In this document: piece by piece, positions 8,635-17,541 of the stretch
Layout: each line of letters starts with the position of its first letter
How positions within the stretch are numbered: position 1 is the stretch's first letter
Assembly: GCA_039182735.1 (NCBI GenBank)
Contig: JBCDCB010000003.1
Span: forward strand, 104,017 to 168,016
Source of the DNA: JBCDCB01 sp039182735
Lineage (GTDB): Bacteria > Planctomycetota > Phycisphaerae > Phycisphaerales > UBA1924
Length of the DNA stretch: 64,000 nt
Direction of reading: 5' to 3'
Made by a program: the position numbers and the translations under genes
The notes under the pieces: model-generated
The model's input: only the letters and a program-made list of their open reading frames with translations
What the model was told of the DNA's origin: nothing
Database searches by the model: none

Positions 8635-11600
8635 CTACTTCCGGTTCCCGCCTCCGCCGATGAGGTCAAAGACGCTCTCGACGATGTCCTCGGGTGTCTC
8701 GATCAGCGACTTCGCCGCCGCTTCGCCCAGCCGGTCGAAGTCGAGTTCGTACTCCGTCTTCCCGTCGCGCCGCTTCACGCGGAACGGCAACCGTGCGATC
8801 TTTCGGATCCCCGGGATCTGCTCGATCGCGCGCGAGAAGTCCTTGTTCACCGACTGCAGCGGCACGAACAGGTAGAAGTCCCGGTCGCCGTTGACCAGGT
8901 TCACCGTCCCGTCGATCTCCAGTTCCACCGAACCCGTCGGGATCACGGCGTTCTCGTAGGTGATGATCCCGTTGCGGATCTTCATCGGGATGGGCTGCAG
9001 ACGCTCGCCCGCCCGCCCCATCGCGTTCGCGTCCGCCACCGCCAGGATCCCCCCGAGCCACGGCGAGGTCTGGAACGTCACCGAACCCAGATCGACCACC
9101 GCGTCCCCGTTGAACTTGGTCATGTCCCCGTCGAGCGGGATCGTTCCGTTCGTCAGCGTGAAGAACGCCGGCTCGTTCGACGCGGTCTTCTCGAATGTGT
9201 CGAAGATCGGGATCGCCGTCGAGATAAACCGCCGGCTGAACGCGCTCGAAATCTGCGACACCGTCGCGCGCACCTCGCCACGCTGCACCAGGCGCCCGCC
9301 CTCGCCGTTGCCCTGCAGCACCAGGTCGGCTTTGTCGCTCGTCAGCGTCGCGTCCAGCGAGCCGGACGTCGTCGAGAAGTCGTTCGCCCGCACGTCTACC
9401 GCCACGCGATCTCCCAGCCCGTCGCGCAGCAGGCTCTCCATCCCCGCGAGCGCATCGACGATCACCGTCGCGAGCGAGCCCTTGAGCGTCGCGTCGTAGG
9501 TCCACGCGCTCGCCGGCGCGATCCCCTGCGCGTTCGTCGTCCCGCGCAGTTCCCCCGCGAGCGTGACCGCCGCGTTCGACTCGCCGCCCGCGCCACGCTC
9601 GAGCACCGCGCCTTCCAGCGTCAGCGTGCCCGGCGACGCGCCCGCCACGTGCCGCGCGCGCACATTCATGCCCAGAATCTCCGCCGTCTGCCCGCTCCGG
9701 CTCGTCAGCTTGAGCGGACCCGTCGAAACGCGCAGGTCCCCGCCCAGCTCTCGCGGCGTGTTCCCGCCCGCGGGCGACGCGCCCGTCGGGACCAGGAACG
9801 ACGGGGCGTGCAGTTCCACCGTCACGCCCTCGGCCAGCGTCGCGTCCGCGTCGGGGCCCAGCAGGTACCGGTTCGCGAACGCCGGCTCCAGCCGCCAAGA
9901 CGCGTTGAGTTCCTTCGTGCTCGTCAGCATCCGTTCCTGCGTCTCGAAGCCCGCGGCGCTCGCGGTCAGCCGCGGCGCGCGCACGGACACGTCCAGCCCG
10001 CCGTCGCCATAATCCGTCGCGTTCCGCCGCGCGACATCGATCGTCACGTTCTCGCCCAGCGCGCCGGCAAGGAAGCCCTCGCGCCCGATCATCCGGTCCA
10101 GCGCTGCGGTATCGGGCAGGTTCGCGTTGATCGTCAGCGAACCGCCTCGCGAGCCCATGCCCTGTGTGATCGACACCTCGCCGATGTCCGACCCGGGCCT
10201 GCTGGGCTCGAAGAGTTCGAGCGACACGCTCGAGTTGCTGTCACGCGATCGGCGCGGATGCACACGCAGCGCGTAGACCGCGCTCGTCACACCCACCCGG
10301 CTCGTTTTTCCCTCATCCAGTGCCGGCAGGTTCTCAACGACAAAGGGGTCCTCCGTGCGCACGAATAGCCCCCAGCGCGACATCTCGCTCGCACTGAACG
10401 CGCCCGATTCGTCCGCCGAGATCCGGATCGGCTCAAGATTCGCGCTGAACCGCGTCGCCGGCGACAGGCTCGGGCGCAGGCCGCTTTCCGCGAGGAAGGT
10501 CTCGCTCGCGAGGGTCACGAGCCGTGGCGTCACGCTGCCGCGCATCGTCGCGGGCCCGATCGAGAGGAGTTCCCGCGTCGCGGTCGCGCGCGCGTCCGCC
10601 GCCAGCCCCGACGCCGCCGTCAGCGTCACGTCCACGCTGACCGGCTCGGTCGCGCCCGACGCGGGCAGCGTCGCCTTCAAGGTGAACGACTCGCCCGCCG
10701 CTTCCTGCGCGAGCGCCGCGTACTCCGGCGCCACGAGCGCCGCCAGCGCCGACGGCACATCGGTCAGCGCGATCGTCCCGCGCAGACCGAGCGCCTCGGG
10801 GTTGATCGGCGTCTGCAGCAGCGCTGCGCGCGAGGCGACGACGTCCACCGTCGCCGGCGCCGAGCCCTTGTCGCTCGTCGCGGTGAAGCCGCCACGCAGC
10901 GTCGCCTGTGCGGCGTCCCGCAAGTCGAGCGTCAGGTCGAGCCCCGCGATGCCCGCGCTCGTCGCCTGCCCATCCGACTCGACGCGCAGGTCGAGGCGGT
11001 CGGCCTGCGCGCGCACCACGCCGCTCGCCCCGCCCGCGAGCGCCAACGCGTCGCCCGAGCGGATCGCCTCCGTCGGCACGCGCAGCTCGTCGATCGAGAC
11101 CGTGATGGCACTCGCGCTGCGCACGCTCGCGCCCGATGCCGCGATCAGCGATCCGATCGCCGCACGCGGCTCGCGCGCGCTGAGTGTGATCGCCCGCGTG
11201 CCGCGGATCTCGTCGTCCGCCAGCGCGAGGGCGCCCGTGAGGTCTGCGCGCGCGCCGCCGCCCACGAACTCCACGTTCGTCACGTTCTGCGCGTCCGTCG
11301 TCGCGGTGAAGTTGGCGTTGACCGTGTCGCCGATCAGGTCGCGGAGGAGGTCGGCATTCGCGCCGGCGAGCGCGGTGGGCACGCCCGCGACCGTCACCGC
11401 ACCCTCGGGTCGAACCGACGCGGGCTCCACGCGCAGCCCGCCGAAGGCCGAGGTGTCGGCGACAAACAGTCCCGGCAGCGCGAGGTCGCCGTTGACCGTC
11501 ATCGACTCACCGTCCACGTCGCCCGCGATCTCGAGCCGCGCCTGCGCCCGCCCGCCCGGATCGATCCGCGTGATGACCCTGCTTGGATCGAGCGACACCC

Positions 11601-13449
11601 GCGTCCCGCCCGAACCGCTGGGTGCACCGCCGGACGCGATCACGTCCAGGCGCAGCATGAGCTCGTCCAGCGCCGGCTCGCCGTTCGGCATCGGCAGGTC
11701 CATCGCGTCGAGGTGGAGCGTGACGTCGCCAGTGCCCAGATCGACGCCGGAACCCGCGAGCGCCTCGCCCGCGAGTGTGCGCACGCTGTCGGCCGAGGCG
11801 CGCAGCGCCACACCGCGCCGCGACTGCGCCGGATCGCCCGTGTCCAGCACGTTCCACAGGTCCGTCATGGGCAGGTGCTGGCTCATCGCGGACGACGCGA
11901 CGTTCGGTGTCGTGATGCGATCACCGTTGATCCCGAGCACACCCACGAGCGCGCTGCGCGCGCCCGCGAGCGTGAACTGCACGCCCGTTTCGTCCGTTCC
12001 CTCCGCGCCCGTGCGAGCGGTGGCGAGCAGGCTCGCCTCGTCGCCGATCACGCCGACCAGATCGATGCCGGTCTCCGGCCCGATCGCCTCCACGAGCGCC
12101 ATCGGCACGCGCTCGGCCTTCAGCAGGCCCGCGAATCGTCCGCGCACGCCCTCGCTCGGCAATCGCCCGCCCTCGTCCAGCAGATCCACGCCCTCCCCTT
12201 GCAACTGCAGCGAACCGCTCTGGACCCCGTCGCGCAGCACATCGCCGAGCACCTCGACCCGGAGTGGCGACGACGACGCATCCCACGCCAGCGCGCCTCG
12301 CAACTCGGGCAGCGTCACCCGCACCGGGTTCGCCGTTCCCTGCCGCATCGGCTGCACCATCGCGCCGAGCCCCGTCACGCTCGCCTCGATCGTCGAGTTC
12401 ATCGCGCGCCAGTCGGCGCCCTGCACGCCGCTGGCAACGATGGAGCCCACGGGGATCGCCAGAGAAGAAACATCGAGTTGTGCGACGGTGGGCGCATCGT
12501 CGATGAGCGTCACGCCGGCGCTCGGGTCGAACTCGACGAGCCCGGACAGCGCGCCCGCGGGGAGCACAAGCCTCGCGCTGCTGGTCGGGTCGAGTGTGAG
12601 CACGCCCTGCGCGAGCGAGCCGTTGATCGTCAGCGATGAGTCTTCGCCCGCACCGCGCGCACCGGTCAGCGCGCCGGTGACCCACTCGGGGATTGTCAGA
12701 TCGCCCTCGATCGTGCCCGTCGCAGCGGTGAGGTCGAGCGCTCCCGATGCGTCTCGAAGATCGGCGGCGTATGCGTCGAGCGTCCCGATGCCCGCACTCG
12801 TGCCGTCGAGCGAGACCGTGATCGCGCCACTCGCGCCGTCGTACACCGCCTGCCCCTCGAGGTCGTTGAGCGTGCGCGACTCTCCGCCCGCGCCCGTCCG
12901 ATCGATCGTCACGTCGAAGCCCGACAACTCGACGCGCGCCTGCAGCGCCGGCAGCGAGATCGGTTCACCCGGTGTGCTCGCGGGTGCCGGCGCACCGGCG
13001 CTCGGTTTCATCACCGTCCGCGTCGTGTTCGATCCGTCGGCTTCTTGGTAGAGCACCGCGTCGCCGGTGAGCGTGATCGTCCCGAGGTCACCGGCGCTCG
13101 TCAGCAGCCCGACGATCCCCCGATCGATCGTCGCCGTCGCGTTGAGCACGGTGCGCCCCTGCGCGTCGGTGATGACGACGTCACGCACCTCCTGCGATCC
13201 GAGCCACGAGACCTTGAGCGAGCCGACGTCCGCCGTCCCGTTGACGCGCTGCTCGATCGCTTGCTTGATCAGGCCCGGGCCTGCAGAGTTCGCCGCGATC
13301 GGCAGCCCGACGACGACCGCCGTCAGCAGCAGCAGCACGACCACCACGAGCCCGACAAGGAGCCTGCGGAGCCCGCCGCCCTTCTTCTTGGGGGTGCTCG
13401 CTCCGTCCATGAGCGCTTCGCGCTCGTCACGACCGACGCTGCTGGCCAT
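8635..13449 (-). CDS. Giant AsmA/TamB-like envelope protein (1604 residues)
   Basis: An N-terminal Lys-rich stretch is followed by one transmembrane segment (residues about 30-52, LVGLVVVVLLLLTAVVVGLP). About 1,500 residues of repetitive beta-rich sequence follow, with no enzyme motif. The conserved C-terminal module has the AsmA-type plan (short strand pairs ending in a PGIRK/PFRV region near residues 1545-1570). This architecture belongs to the AsmA/TamB/YhdP superfamily, whose members form long periplasmic hydrophobic grooves that carry lipid between membranes. The ATG at 13449 is preferred over the one at 13482 because GGGAGAGA lies just upstream. A second member of this class starts at 28337. 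Transport substrate is not shown by sequence. Confidence 0.75.
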   Translation of the reverse strand: MASSVGRDEREALMDGASTPKKKGGGLRRLLVGLVVVVLLLLTAVVVGLPIAANSAGPGLIKQAIEQRVNGTADVGSLKVSWLGSQEVRDVVITDAQGRTVLNATATIDRGIVGLLTSAGDLGTITLTGDAVLYQEADGSNTTRTVMKPSAGAPAPASTPGEPISLPALQARVELSGFDVTIDRTGAGGESRTLNDLEGQAVYDGASGAITVSLDGTSAGIGTLDAYAADLRDASGALDLTAATGTIEGDLTIPEWVTGALTGARGAGEDSSLTINGSLAQGVLTLDPTSSARLVLPAGALSGLVEFDPSAGVTLIDDAPTVAQLDVSSLAIPVGSIVASGVQGADWRAMNSTIEASVTGLGAMVQPMRQGTANPVRVTLPELRGALAWDASSSPLRVEVLGDVLRDGVQSGSLQLQGEGVDLLDEGGRLPSEGVRGRFAGLLKAERVPMALVEAIGPETGIDLVGVIGDEASLLATARTGAEGTDETGVQFTLAGARSALVGVLGINGDRITTPNVASSAMSQHLPMTDLWNVLDTGDPAQSRRGVALRASADSVRTLAGEALAGSGVDLGTGDVTLHLDAMDLPMPNGEPALDELMLRLDVIASGGAPSGSGGTRVSLDPSRVITRIDPGGRAQARLEIAGDVDGESMTVNGDLALPGLFVADTSAFGGLRVEPASVRPEGAVTVAGVPTALAGANADLLRDLIGDTVNANFTATTDAQNVTNVEFVGGGARADLTGALALADDEIRGTRAITLSAREPRAAIGSLIAASGASVRSASAITVSIDELRVPTEAIRSGDALALAGGASGVVRAQADRLDLRVESDGQATSAGIAGLDLTLDLRDAAQATLRGGFTATSDKGSAPATVDVVASRAALLQTPINPEALGLRGTIALTDVPSALAALVAPEYAALAQEAAGESFTLKATLPASGATEPVSVDVTLTAASGLAADARATATRELLSIGPATMRGSVTPRLVTLASETFLAESGLRPSLSPATRFSANLEPIRISADESGAFSASEMSRWGLFVRTEDPFVVENLPALDEGKTSRVGVTSAVYALRVHPRRSRDSNSSVSLELFEPSRPGSDIGEVSITQGMGSRGGSLTINANLPDTAALDRMIGREGFLAGALGENVTIDVARRNATDYGDGGLDVSVRAPRLTASAAGFETQERMLTSTKELNASWRLEPAFANRYLLGPDADATLAEGVTVELHAPSFLVPTGASPAGGNTPRELGGDLRVSTGPLKLTSRSGQTAEILGMNVRARHVAGASPGTLTLEGAVLERGAGGESNAAVTLAGELRGTTNAQGIAPASAWTYDATLKGSLATVIVDALAGMESLLRDGLGDRVAVDVRANDFSTTSGSLDATLTSDKADLVLQGNGEGGRLVQRGEVRATVSQISSAFSRRFISTAIPIFDTFEKTASNEPAFFTLTNGTIPLDGDMTKFNGDAVVDLGSVTFQTSPWLGGILAVADANAMGRAGERLQPIPMKIRNGIITYENAVIPTGSVELEIDGTVNLVNGDRDFYLFVPLQSVNKDFSRAIEQIPGIRKIARLPFRVKRRDGKTEYELDFDRLGEAAAKSLIETPEDIVESVFDLIGGGGNRK

Positions 13450-13523
13450 GTGTTCTCTCCCGTCCGTGTCCGATATGAACATAGGACGGTACCGCCCGCG
13501 ATGTGCGTGGGTTCACCGAACCC

Positions 13524-14705
13524 TCACGCTGGGGTCGGCTCTACGAGGCTCAGCATGCGATCGAGCGCAACCAGGGCGTGCTTCGTCGCCTCGGGATGCA
13601 CCTCGATGCGGTTCCGCACCGTGCCCTCCACCAGCCCGTCCAGCACCCACAACAGGTGCGGCTCGTCGATGCGGTACATCGTCGTGCACAGGCACTGGCA
13701 ATCGCTCAGCACGCGCACGCGCACGCCGCGCGCCGCCGCTTCGTTCTTCAACCGATTCACGAGGTTGAACTCGGTGCCCACGGCCCAGCTGGTCCCTGGC
13801 TCCGCCGCTTCGATCGTTCGGATGATGTACTCCGTCGATCCGCTCAGGTCGCTCTTGTCCACGACCTCTTTCGCGCATTCCGGGTGCACGAGGATCGTGA
13901 CCGCCGAGTCTTCCGCGCGGGCCGCGTCGCAGTGCTCGGGGCGGAAGAGCTTGTGCACCGAGCAGTGTCCGGCCCACAGGATCACGTCGCTCTGGGCGAT
14001 CTGCTCGGGCGTGCTCCCGCCGATCCCTTCACCGCGGCGCGCGGCCTTCGGGTCGTACACGCACGTCCGCGCCGCCGTATCGATGCCGTACGCGTGCGCC
14101 GTGTTCCGACCGAGGTGCTGGTCCGGCAGGAAGAGGATCTTGATCGCTTCGTCGTCGCGCTTCGGCTTGTCGCCGCCCGCCATGGCCCACGCGAAGACCT
14201 TGTCGGCGTTGCTCGACGTGCAGCACGCGCCGCCGCGCTGCCCGACGAAGGCCTTCACCGCCGCCGTGGAGTTCACGTAGGTGATCGGGATGACGCGCCC
14301 GTTCCAGCGTTGCATCTGGAGCGTCTCCTGGATCGCGTCCCACGCATCGACGGCGTCTTCGTAATCCGCCATGTCCGCCATCGAGCACCCCGCCGAGAGG
14401 TCCGGCAGGATCACCGACGTGCCCTGTGGCGCGAGCATGTCAGCCGACTCCGCCATGAAGTGCACGCCGCAGAAGACGACGAACTCCGCGCCGGTCTGCG
14501 CCACACGCTCCGCGGCGATCTGCGAGAGCTTGAGCGAATCGCCCGTGACGTCGGCATGGCGGATCACGTCGTCCACCTGGTAGTGATGCCCGAGGATCAG
14601 CAGGCGATCGCCGAGCTGCTCTCGACGGCGCGCGATGCGTGACGCGAGTTCGCCTCGGTCCATCGACAGGTATTCCTGCGGCAAACTGGGCTGCCAGAGC
14701 TGCAT
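13524..14705 (-). CDS. nadA: Quinolinate synthase
   Basis: NadA condenses iminoaspartate with dihydroxyacetone phosphate to quinolinate in NAD synthesis, using a [4Fe-4S] cluster. The 393-residue product has the three cluster cysteine contexts: VVFCGVHFMAE (Cys79), AGHCSVH (about residue 247) and CLCTTM (about 338). Substrate-binding signatures LGHHYQ (about 38-43) and YVNSTAAVKA are also present. Length and spacing fit the long bacterial NadA form. The ATG at 14705 follows a weak AACGGGGT site. No nadB or nadC is adjacent. The gene lies downstream of and in the same direction as the PilZ gene. Confidence 0.95.
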   Translation of the reverse strand: MQLWQPSLPQEYLSMDRGELASRIARRREQLGDRLLILGHHYQVDDVIRHADVTGDSLKLSQIAAERVAQTGAEFVVFCGVHFMAESADMLAPQGTSVILPDLSAGCSMADMADYEDAVDAWDAIQETLQMQRWNGRVIPITYVNSTAAVKAFVGQRGGACCTSSNADKVFAWAMAGGDKPKRDDEAIKILFLPDQHLGRNTAHAYGIDTAARTCVYDPKAARRGEGIGGSTPEQIAQSDVILWAGHCSVHKLFRPEHCDAARAEDSAVTILVHPECAKEVVDKSDLSGSTEYIIRTIEAAEPGTSWAVGTEFNLVNRLKNEAAARGVRVRVLSDCQCLCTTMYRIDEPHLLWVLDGLVEGTVRNRIEVHPEATKHALVALDRMLSLVEPTPA

Positions 14706-14767
14706 GCGGACCCCGTTCCGTCAGAGGGACGATCGTCGGACCGCACGATGGTAGGGGGGCCGGTCGC

Positions 14768-15136
14768 TCAGGCCGCGCGATCGAGCGAACGCTGCACACG
14801 CTGCGGCACGCGGAACTCCACGCCCACCAGCTGGCGTTCCTCGTCGTCGCGAGAGACCCGTCGAACGAGCGCCGGTGTCATCGAGGCCAGCGGGACCAGC
14901 GCGTCGTCGCGCCACACGATGACCACGTCGATCTCGTCACCGACGCGCAGCGGGCGGTCGCCGCCCACGCGGATCAGCGCCCCGCCGCTGGAGACGTCGC
15001 GCGTCTCGCCACGGTCGAGCGACGGGAGGTTCTCGAAGCGAATGCGGCAGGGCTTCGTCGCCAGTTGCCGGGGGAAGCGGCGACGCTCGGCGCCGTCGGC
15101 AAGGGAGATCTGTGTCTCGTTCGGCTCGCGGTTCAT
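14768..15136 (-). CDS. PilZ domain protein
   Basis: This 122-residue protein consists of a single PilZ domain, the common c-di-GMP receptor. The N-terminal arginine motif is RRRFPRQ (residues 18-24) and the second motif is DVSSGGALI (48-56), matching RxxxR and D/NxSxxG. A final strand region (ERQLVGVEF) closes the barrel. The ATG at 15136 is chosen because it lies about 20 residues before the first motif; longer in-frame starts would run through the HU promoter region. It may sense c-di-GMP for motility or surface behaviour; a second PilZ protein is encoded at 43901. Confidence 0.82.
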   Translation of the reverse strand: MNREPNETQISLADGAERRRFPRQLATKPCRIRFENLPSLDRGETRDVSSGGALIRVGGDRPLRVGDEIDVVIVWRDDALVPLASMTPALVRRVSRDDEERQLVGVEFRVPQRVQRSLDRAA

Positions 15137-15505
15137 GCGTCGCTCCCGGGCGATCCGCCCGTCTCGGCTCCGCCTCTCATCGGGTCCCGTGGGGGGCGTC
15201 TCGACCGTTGCACCCAGAAAAACCGCACAAATCGGCACCCGCGCACCGCGCCCCGCCGGCCCGCGACGAGGGCTCCTCGGCACTTCGATCGAAAAAAATA
15301 GGGGAAAACGACCCCTTCGCCCGATCACTCGCCTTGTTGACCGGGCGATCACGCCGTACAAACAAGGAGTCGGGCGCTCCGAGAACACCTGCCCGAACCA
15401 CCCGGCAACGGTGCCGGGACCGAGAAACACGGCGAACGGCGCGTCATTCGCGTGGAGACGCAACCACCGTTCGCACGACGAAACACGCTCACGGAGTCGA
15501 GCACC
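15137..15505. other. Intergenic region between PilZ and HU genes
   Basis: These 369 bases separate two divergent genes and hold no convincing ORF. A short perfect hairpin (CCCGGCA-ACGG-TGCCGGG, about 15401-15420) lies in the probable HU leader. TTGACC at 15337 and TACAAA at 15357 resemble promoter boxes, but their 14-bp spacing is too short for a confident call. Confidence 0.4.
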
Positions 15506-15964
15506 ATGGCCGCCAGAAAGAAAACCGCCAAGCGAACCACCACCAAGCGCACCACGAAGAAGCGCACGACCAAGGCCTCGGCCGGTCGCAAGAAGGCCGC
15601 CTCCAAGAAAGCCCCGGCCCGCGCCGCCGCCGGCGCCAAGCCCGCGCGCATCACCAGCGCCGTCAAGCCCCGCACCAAGAGCGAGATCTACGGCGTGCTC
15701 GCCGAGCACGCGGGCATCTCCAAGAAGGAAGTCGCCGCGGTCTTCGAGACCATGGCCACCATGATCGGCGCCGACCTCAAGAAGGGGAAAGCCGAGCAGT
15801 TCACCGTCCCGGGCCTCATGAAGGTCACCGTCCAGCGCAAGCCCGCCACCAAGGCGCGCAAGGGCATCAACCCCTTCACCGGCGAGCCCACCATCTTCAA
15901 GGCCAAGCCCGCGCGCAACGTCGTCAAGGTCCGCCCCATGAAGGGCCTCAAGGACCTCGTCTGA
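15506..15964 (+). CDS. HU-family DNA-binding protein with Lys/Ala-rich N-terminal tail
   Basis: The 152-residue product has two parts. Residues 1-55 are a histone-H1-like basic tail of Lys, Ala, Thr and Arg repeats (TKRTTKKRTTKA, AASKKAPARAAAG). Residues 60-152 form an HU/IHF fold (SEIYGVLAEHAGISKKEV, then the flexible-arm region KARKGINPFTGEP). It should bind and compact DNA, with the tail adding non-specific contacts. The ATG at 15506 is preceded by GGAG; an upstream in-frame ATG at 15452 would add 18 residues without basic character. Basic extensions on HU are known in several phyla, planctomycetes included. A strong terminator follows. Confidence 0.88.
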   Translation: MAARKKTAKRTTTKRTTKKRTTKASAGRKKAASKKAPARAAAGAKPARITSAVKPRTKSEIYGVLAEHAGISKKEVAAVFETMATMIGADLKKGKAEQFTVPGLMKVTVQRKPATKARKGINPFTGEPTIFKAKPARNVVKVRPMKGLKDLV

Positions 15965-15996
15965 CAGACGCGCCCCGTTCGTTCATCTCAGCACTC

Positions 15997-16033
15997 GACG
16001 CCGGCGCTCACATCGGGCGCCGGCGTCCTTTTT
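15997..16033 (+). terminator. Intrinsic terminator after the HU gene
   Basis: An 11-bp perfect stem (15997-16007 with 16017-16027) closes a 9-base loop and is followed by CTTTTTCTC. It is a textbook rho-independent terminator, as expected for a highly expressed nucleoid protein gene. Confidence 0.9.
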
Positions 16034-16078
16034 CTCACCCCGGTTGACCAACGCCCGCGCCCCCGCGATCGTTCGCCC

Positions 16079-16612
16079 ATGCACACCGACGCACACGAAT
16101 GGCCCGGCGACGACACGCTCCGTGCCATCGAGCTCCTCGTCCTCGACTTCGACGGCGTGCTCACCGACAACCGCGTCTGGGTCGATCAGGACGGACGCGA
16201 ATCCGTCGCCTGCAGCCGGGGCGACGGCATGGGCATGCAGCTCCTCGTCAAGGCCGGCGTCTCCGTCTACGTCATGAGCAAGGAACGCAACCCCGTCGTC
16301 CGCGCCCGCTGCGACAAGCTCGGCATCCCCTTCCAGCAGGGACAGGACGACAAGGGCGCCGCCATCGGAGCGCTCGCCGACGAGCGCGCCGTCGCGCTCA
16401 AACGCGTCGCCTACGTGGGCAACGACGTCAACGACCTCGCGCCCATGGCGCGTGTGGGGCTGCCCATCGCCGTCGCCGATGCCGAGCCGCTTGTGCTCGA
16501 GGCCGCACGCGTGATCACCAACAAGCCCGGCGGGCGCGGCGCGGTGCGCGAGGTTTGCGACGCGCTCATGCGCGCGCGCGGCGCCGACCCCGCGGAGCTC
16601 ATCAAACCGTGA
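16079..16612 (+). CDS. kdsC: KdsC-type HAD phosphatase
   Basis: The 177-residue protein is a compact HAD-family phosphatase of the KdsC/CMP-NeuAc C-terminal type. Motif I is LDFDGVLTDN (residues about 22-31), the LTDN form typical of KDO-8-phosphate phosphatase. The KERNPVVRARCDKLGI region is motif II/III, and VGNDVNDLAPM (about 122-132) is motif IV. The family dephosphorylates 3-deoxy-D-manno-octulosonate 8-phosphate for LPS or related sugar acids. No kdsA, kdsB or LPS genes are visible here, so the actual sugar phosphate is uncertain. Its stop overlaps the ispE start (GTGA), implying coupled translation. Confidence 0.82.
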   Translation: MHTDAHEWPGDDTLRAIELLVLDFDGVLTDNRVWVDQDGRESVACSRGDGMGMQLLVKAGVSVYVMSKERNPVVRARCDKLGIPFQQGQDDKGAAIGALADERAVALKRVAYVGNDVNDLAPMARVGLPIAVADAEPLVLEAARVITNKPGGRGAVREVCDALMRARGADPAELIKP

Positions 16613-17541
16613 ACGCGCCGATCGACCCCAGCGAGCTGCAGGACGCGCGCGACGACCGCCCCGCGATCGAACGCGATGCACCGGCGAAACTGAACCTGGC
16701 GCTCGCAGTCGCCGCGCCCGACGCGAGCGGCATGCACCCGATCTGTTCGTGGATGGTCCCGATCGACCTCGCCGACCACCTCTCGCTCCTCCGCCTCGAA
16801 GACGACCGCATGTCGCGCTACGCGATCCTCTTCGCCGACGACGCGCCGATGCCCAGCGACATCGACTGGTCGATCACCAGAGACCTCGCCGTCCGCGCGC
16901 ACCGCCTGCTCGAAGAGCGCGCCGGTCGATCGCTGCCGGTGCAGATGAAGCTCACGAAGCACATCCCGGTCGGCGCCGGGCTCGGCGGGGGGTCGAGCGA
17001 CGCCGCCGCCACACTCCTCGCAGTCAACACACTCTTCGAGCTCGGGCTCTCGCGCGACGAACTCGCGGACTGCGCCGCGCTGCTCGGGAGCGACGTCGCC
17101 TTTTTCCTCGATGACTCCCCGGCCATTGTGGAAGGTCTCGGCGAACGCATCACACCGAGCCCCGCAATCGACTTCTCCGCGGCGCTCGTCCTGCCTCGCT
17201 TCGGGTGCGCGACCGGTGCCGTGTACCGCGCCTTCGACGACGACGTCCCGCGGGCGTTCCGCGAGGGCGACGCGCGCCTGCTCGCCATGAACGCGGTGCT
17301 CGACGGCGCAACGCTCTTCAACGATCTCGCCGAGCCCGCGATGCGCGTGCAGGAGCGTCTCCGCGAAGTTGTCGAACGCGTTGCCGACATCGCCGGTCGC
17401 CCGGCCCACGTCACCGGCAGCGGGAGCGCCGTCTTCGTGGTGTGCGACGATCACCCGAGCGCGGAGGACCTCGCCGACGACCTGCGCGAAGCGCTCGCGC
17501 CGGACGCGGCGGCGATCGCGTGCCGGTCGATCAGCGCATGA
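16609..17541 (+). CDS. ispE: 4-diphosphocytidyl-2-C-methyl-D-erythritol kinase
   Basis: IspE is the GHMP kinase of the MEP isoprenoid pathway. In this 310-residue protein APAKLNLAL (about residues 25-33) is the N-terminal GHMP motif, PVGAGLGGGSSDAA (about 121-134) is the ATP-binding loop and HVTGSGSAVFV (near 268) is the C-terminal glycine motif. The GTG at 16609 overlaps the kdsC stop and gives about 20 residues before the first motif. The 3' end overlaps the convergent malQ gene by 11 bp. A stretch around DDRMSRYAILFADDA is more divergent than in standard IspE. The organism therefore uses the MEP route. Confidence 0.92.
   Translation: MNAPIDPSELQDARDDRPAIERDAPAKLNLALAVAAPDASGMHPICSWMVPIDLADHLSLLRLEDDRMSRYAILFADDAPMPSDIDWSITRDLAVRAHRLLEERAGRSLPVQMKLTKHIPVGAGLGGGSSDAAATLLAVNTLFELGLSRDELADCAALLGSDVAFFLDDSPAIVEGLGERITPSPAIDFSAALVLPRFGCATGAVYRAFDDDVPRAFREGDARLLAMNAVLDGATLFNDLAEPAMRVQERLREVVERVADIAGRPAHVTGSGSAVFVVCDDHPSAEDLADDLREALAPDAAAIACRSISA

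Noticed and set aside
10355..13051. 898-codon rightward ORF
   Set aside because: Ser/Ala/Pro-rich shadow of the AsmA-like gene, which has signal, membrane segment and conserved C-terminus.
15337..15362. HU promoter TTGACC/TACAAA
   Set aside because: Spacing of 14 bp is too short for a confident sigma-70 promoter.
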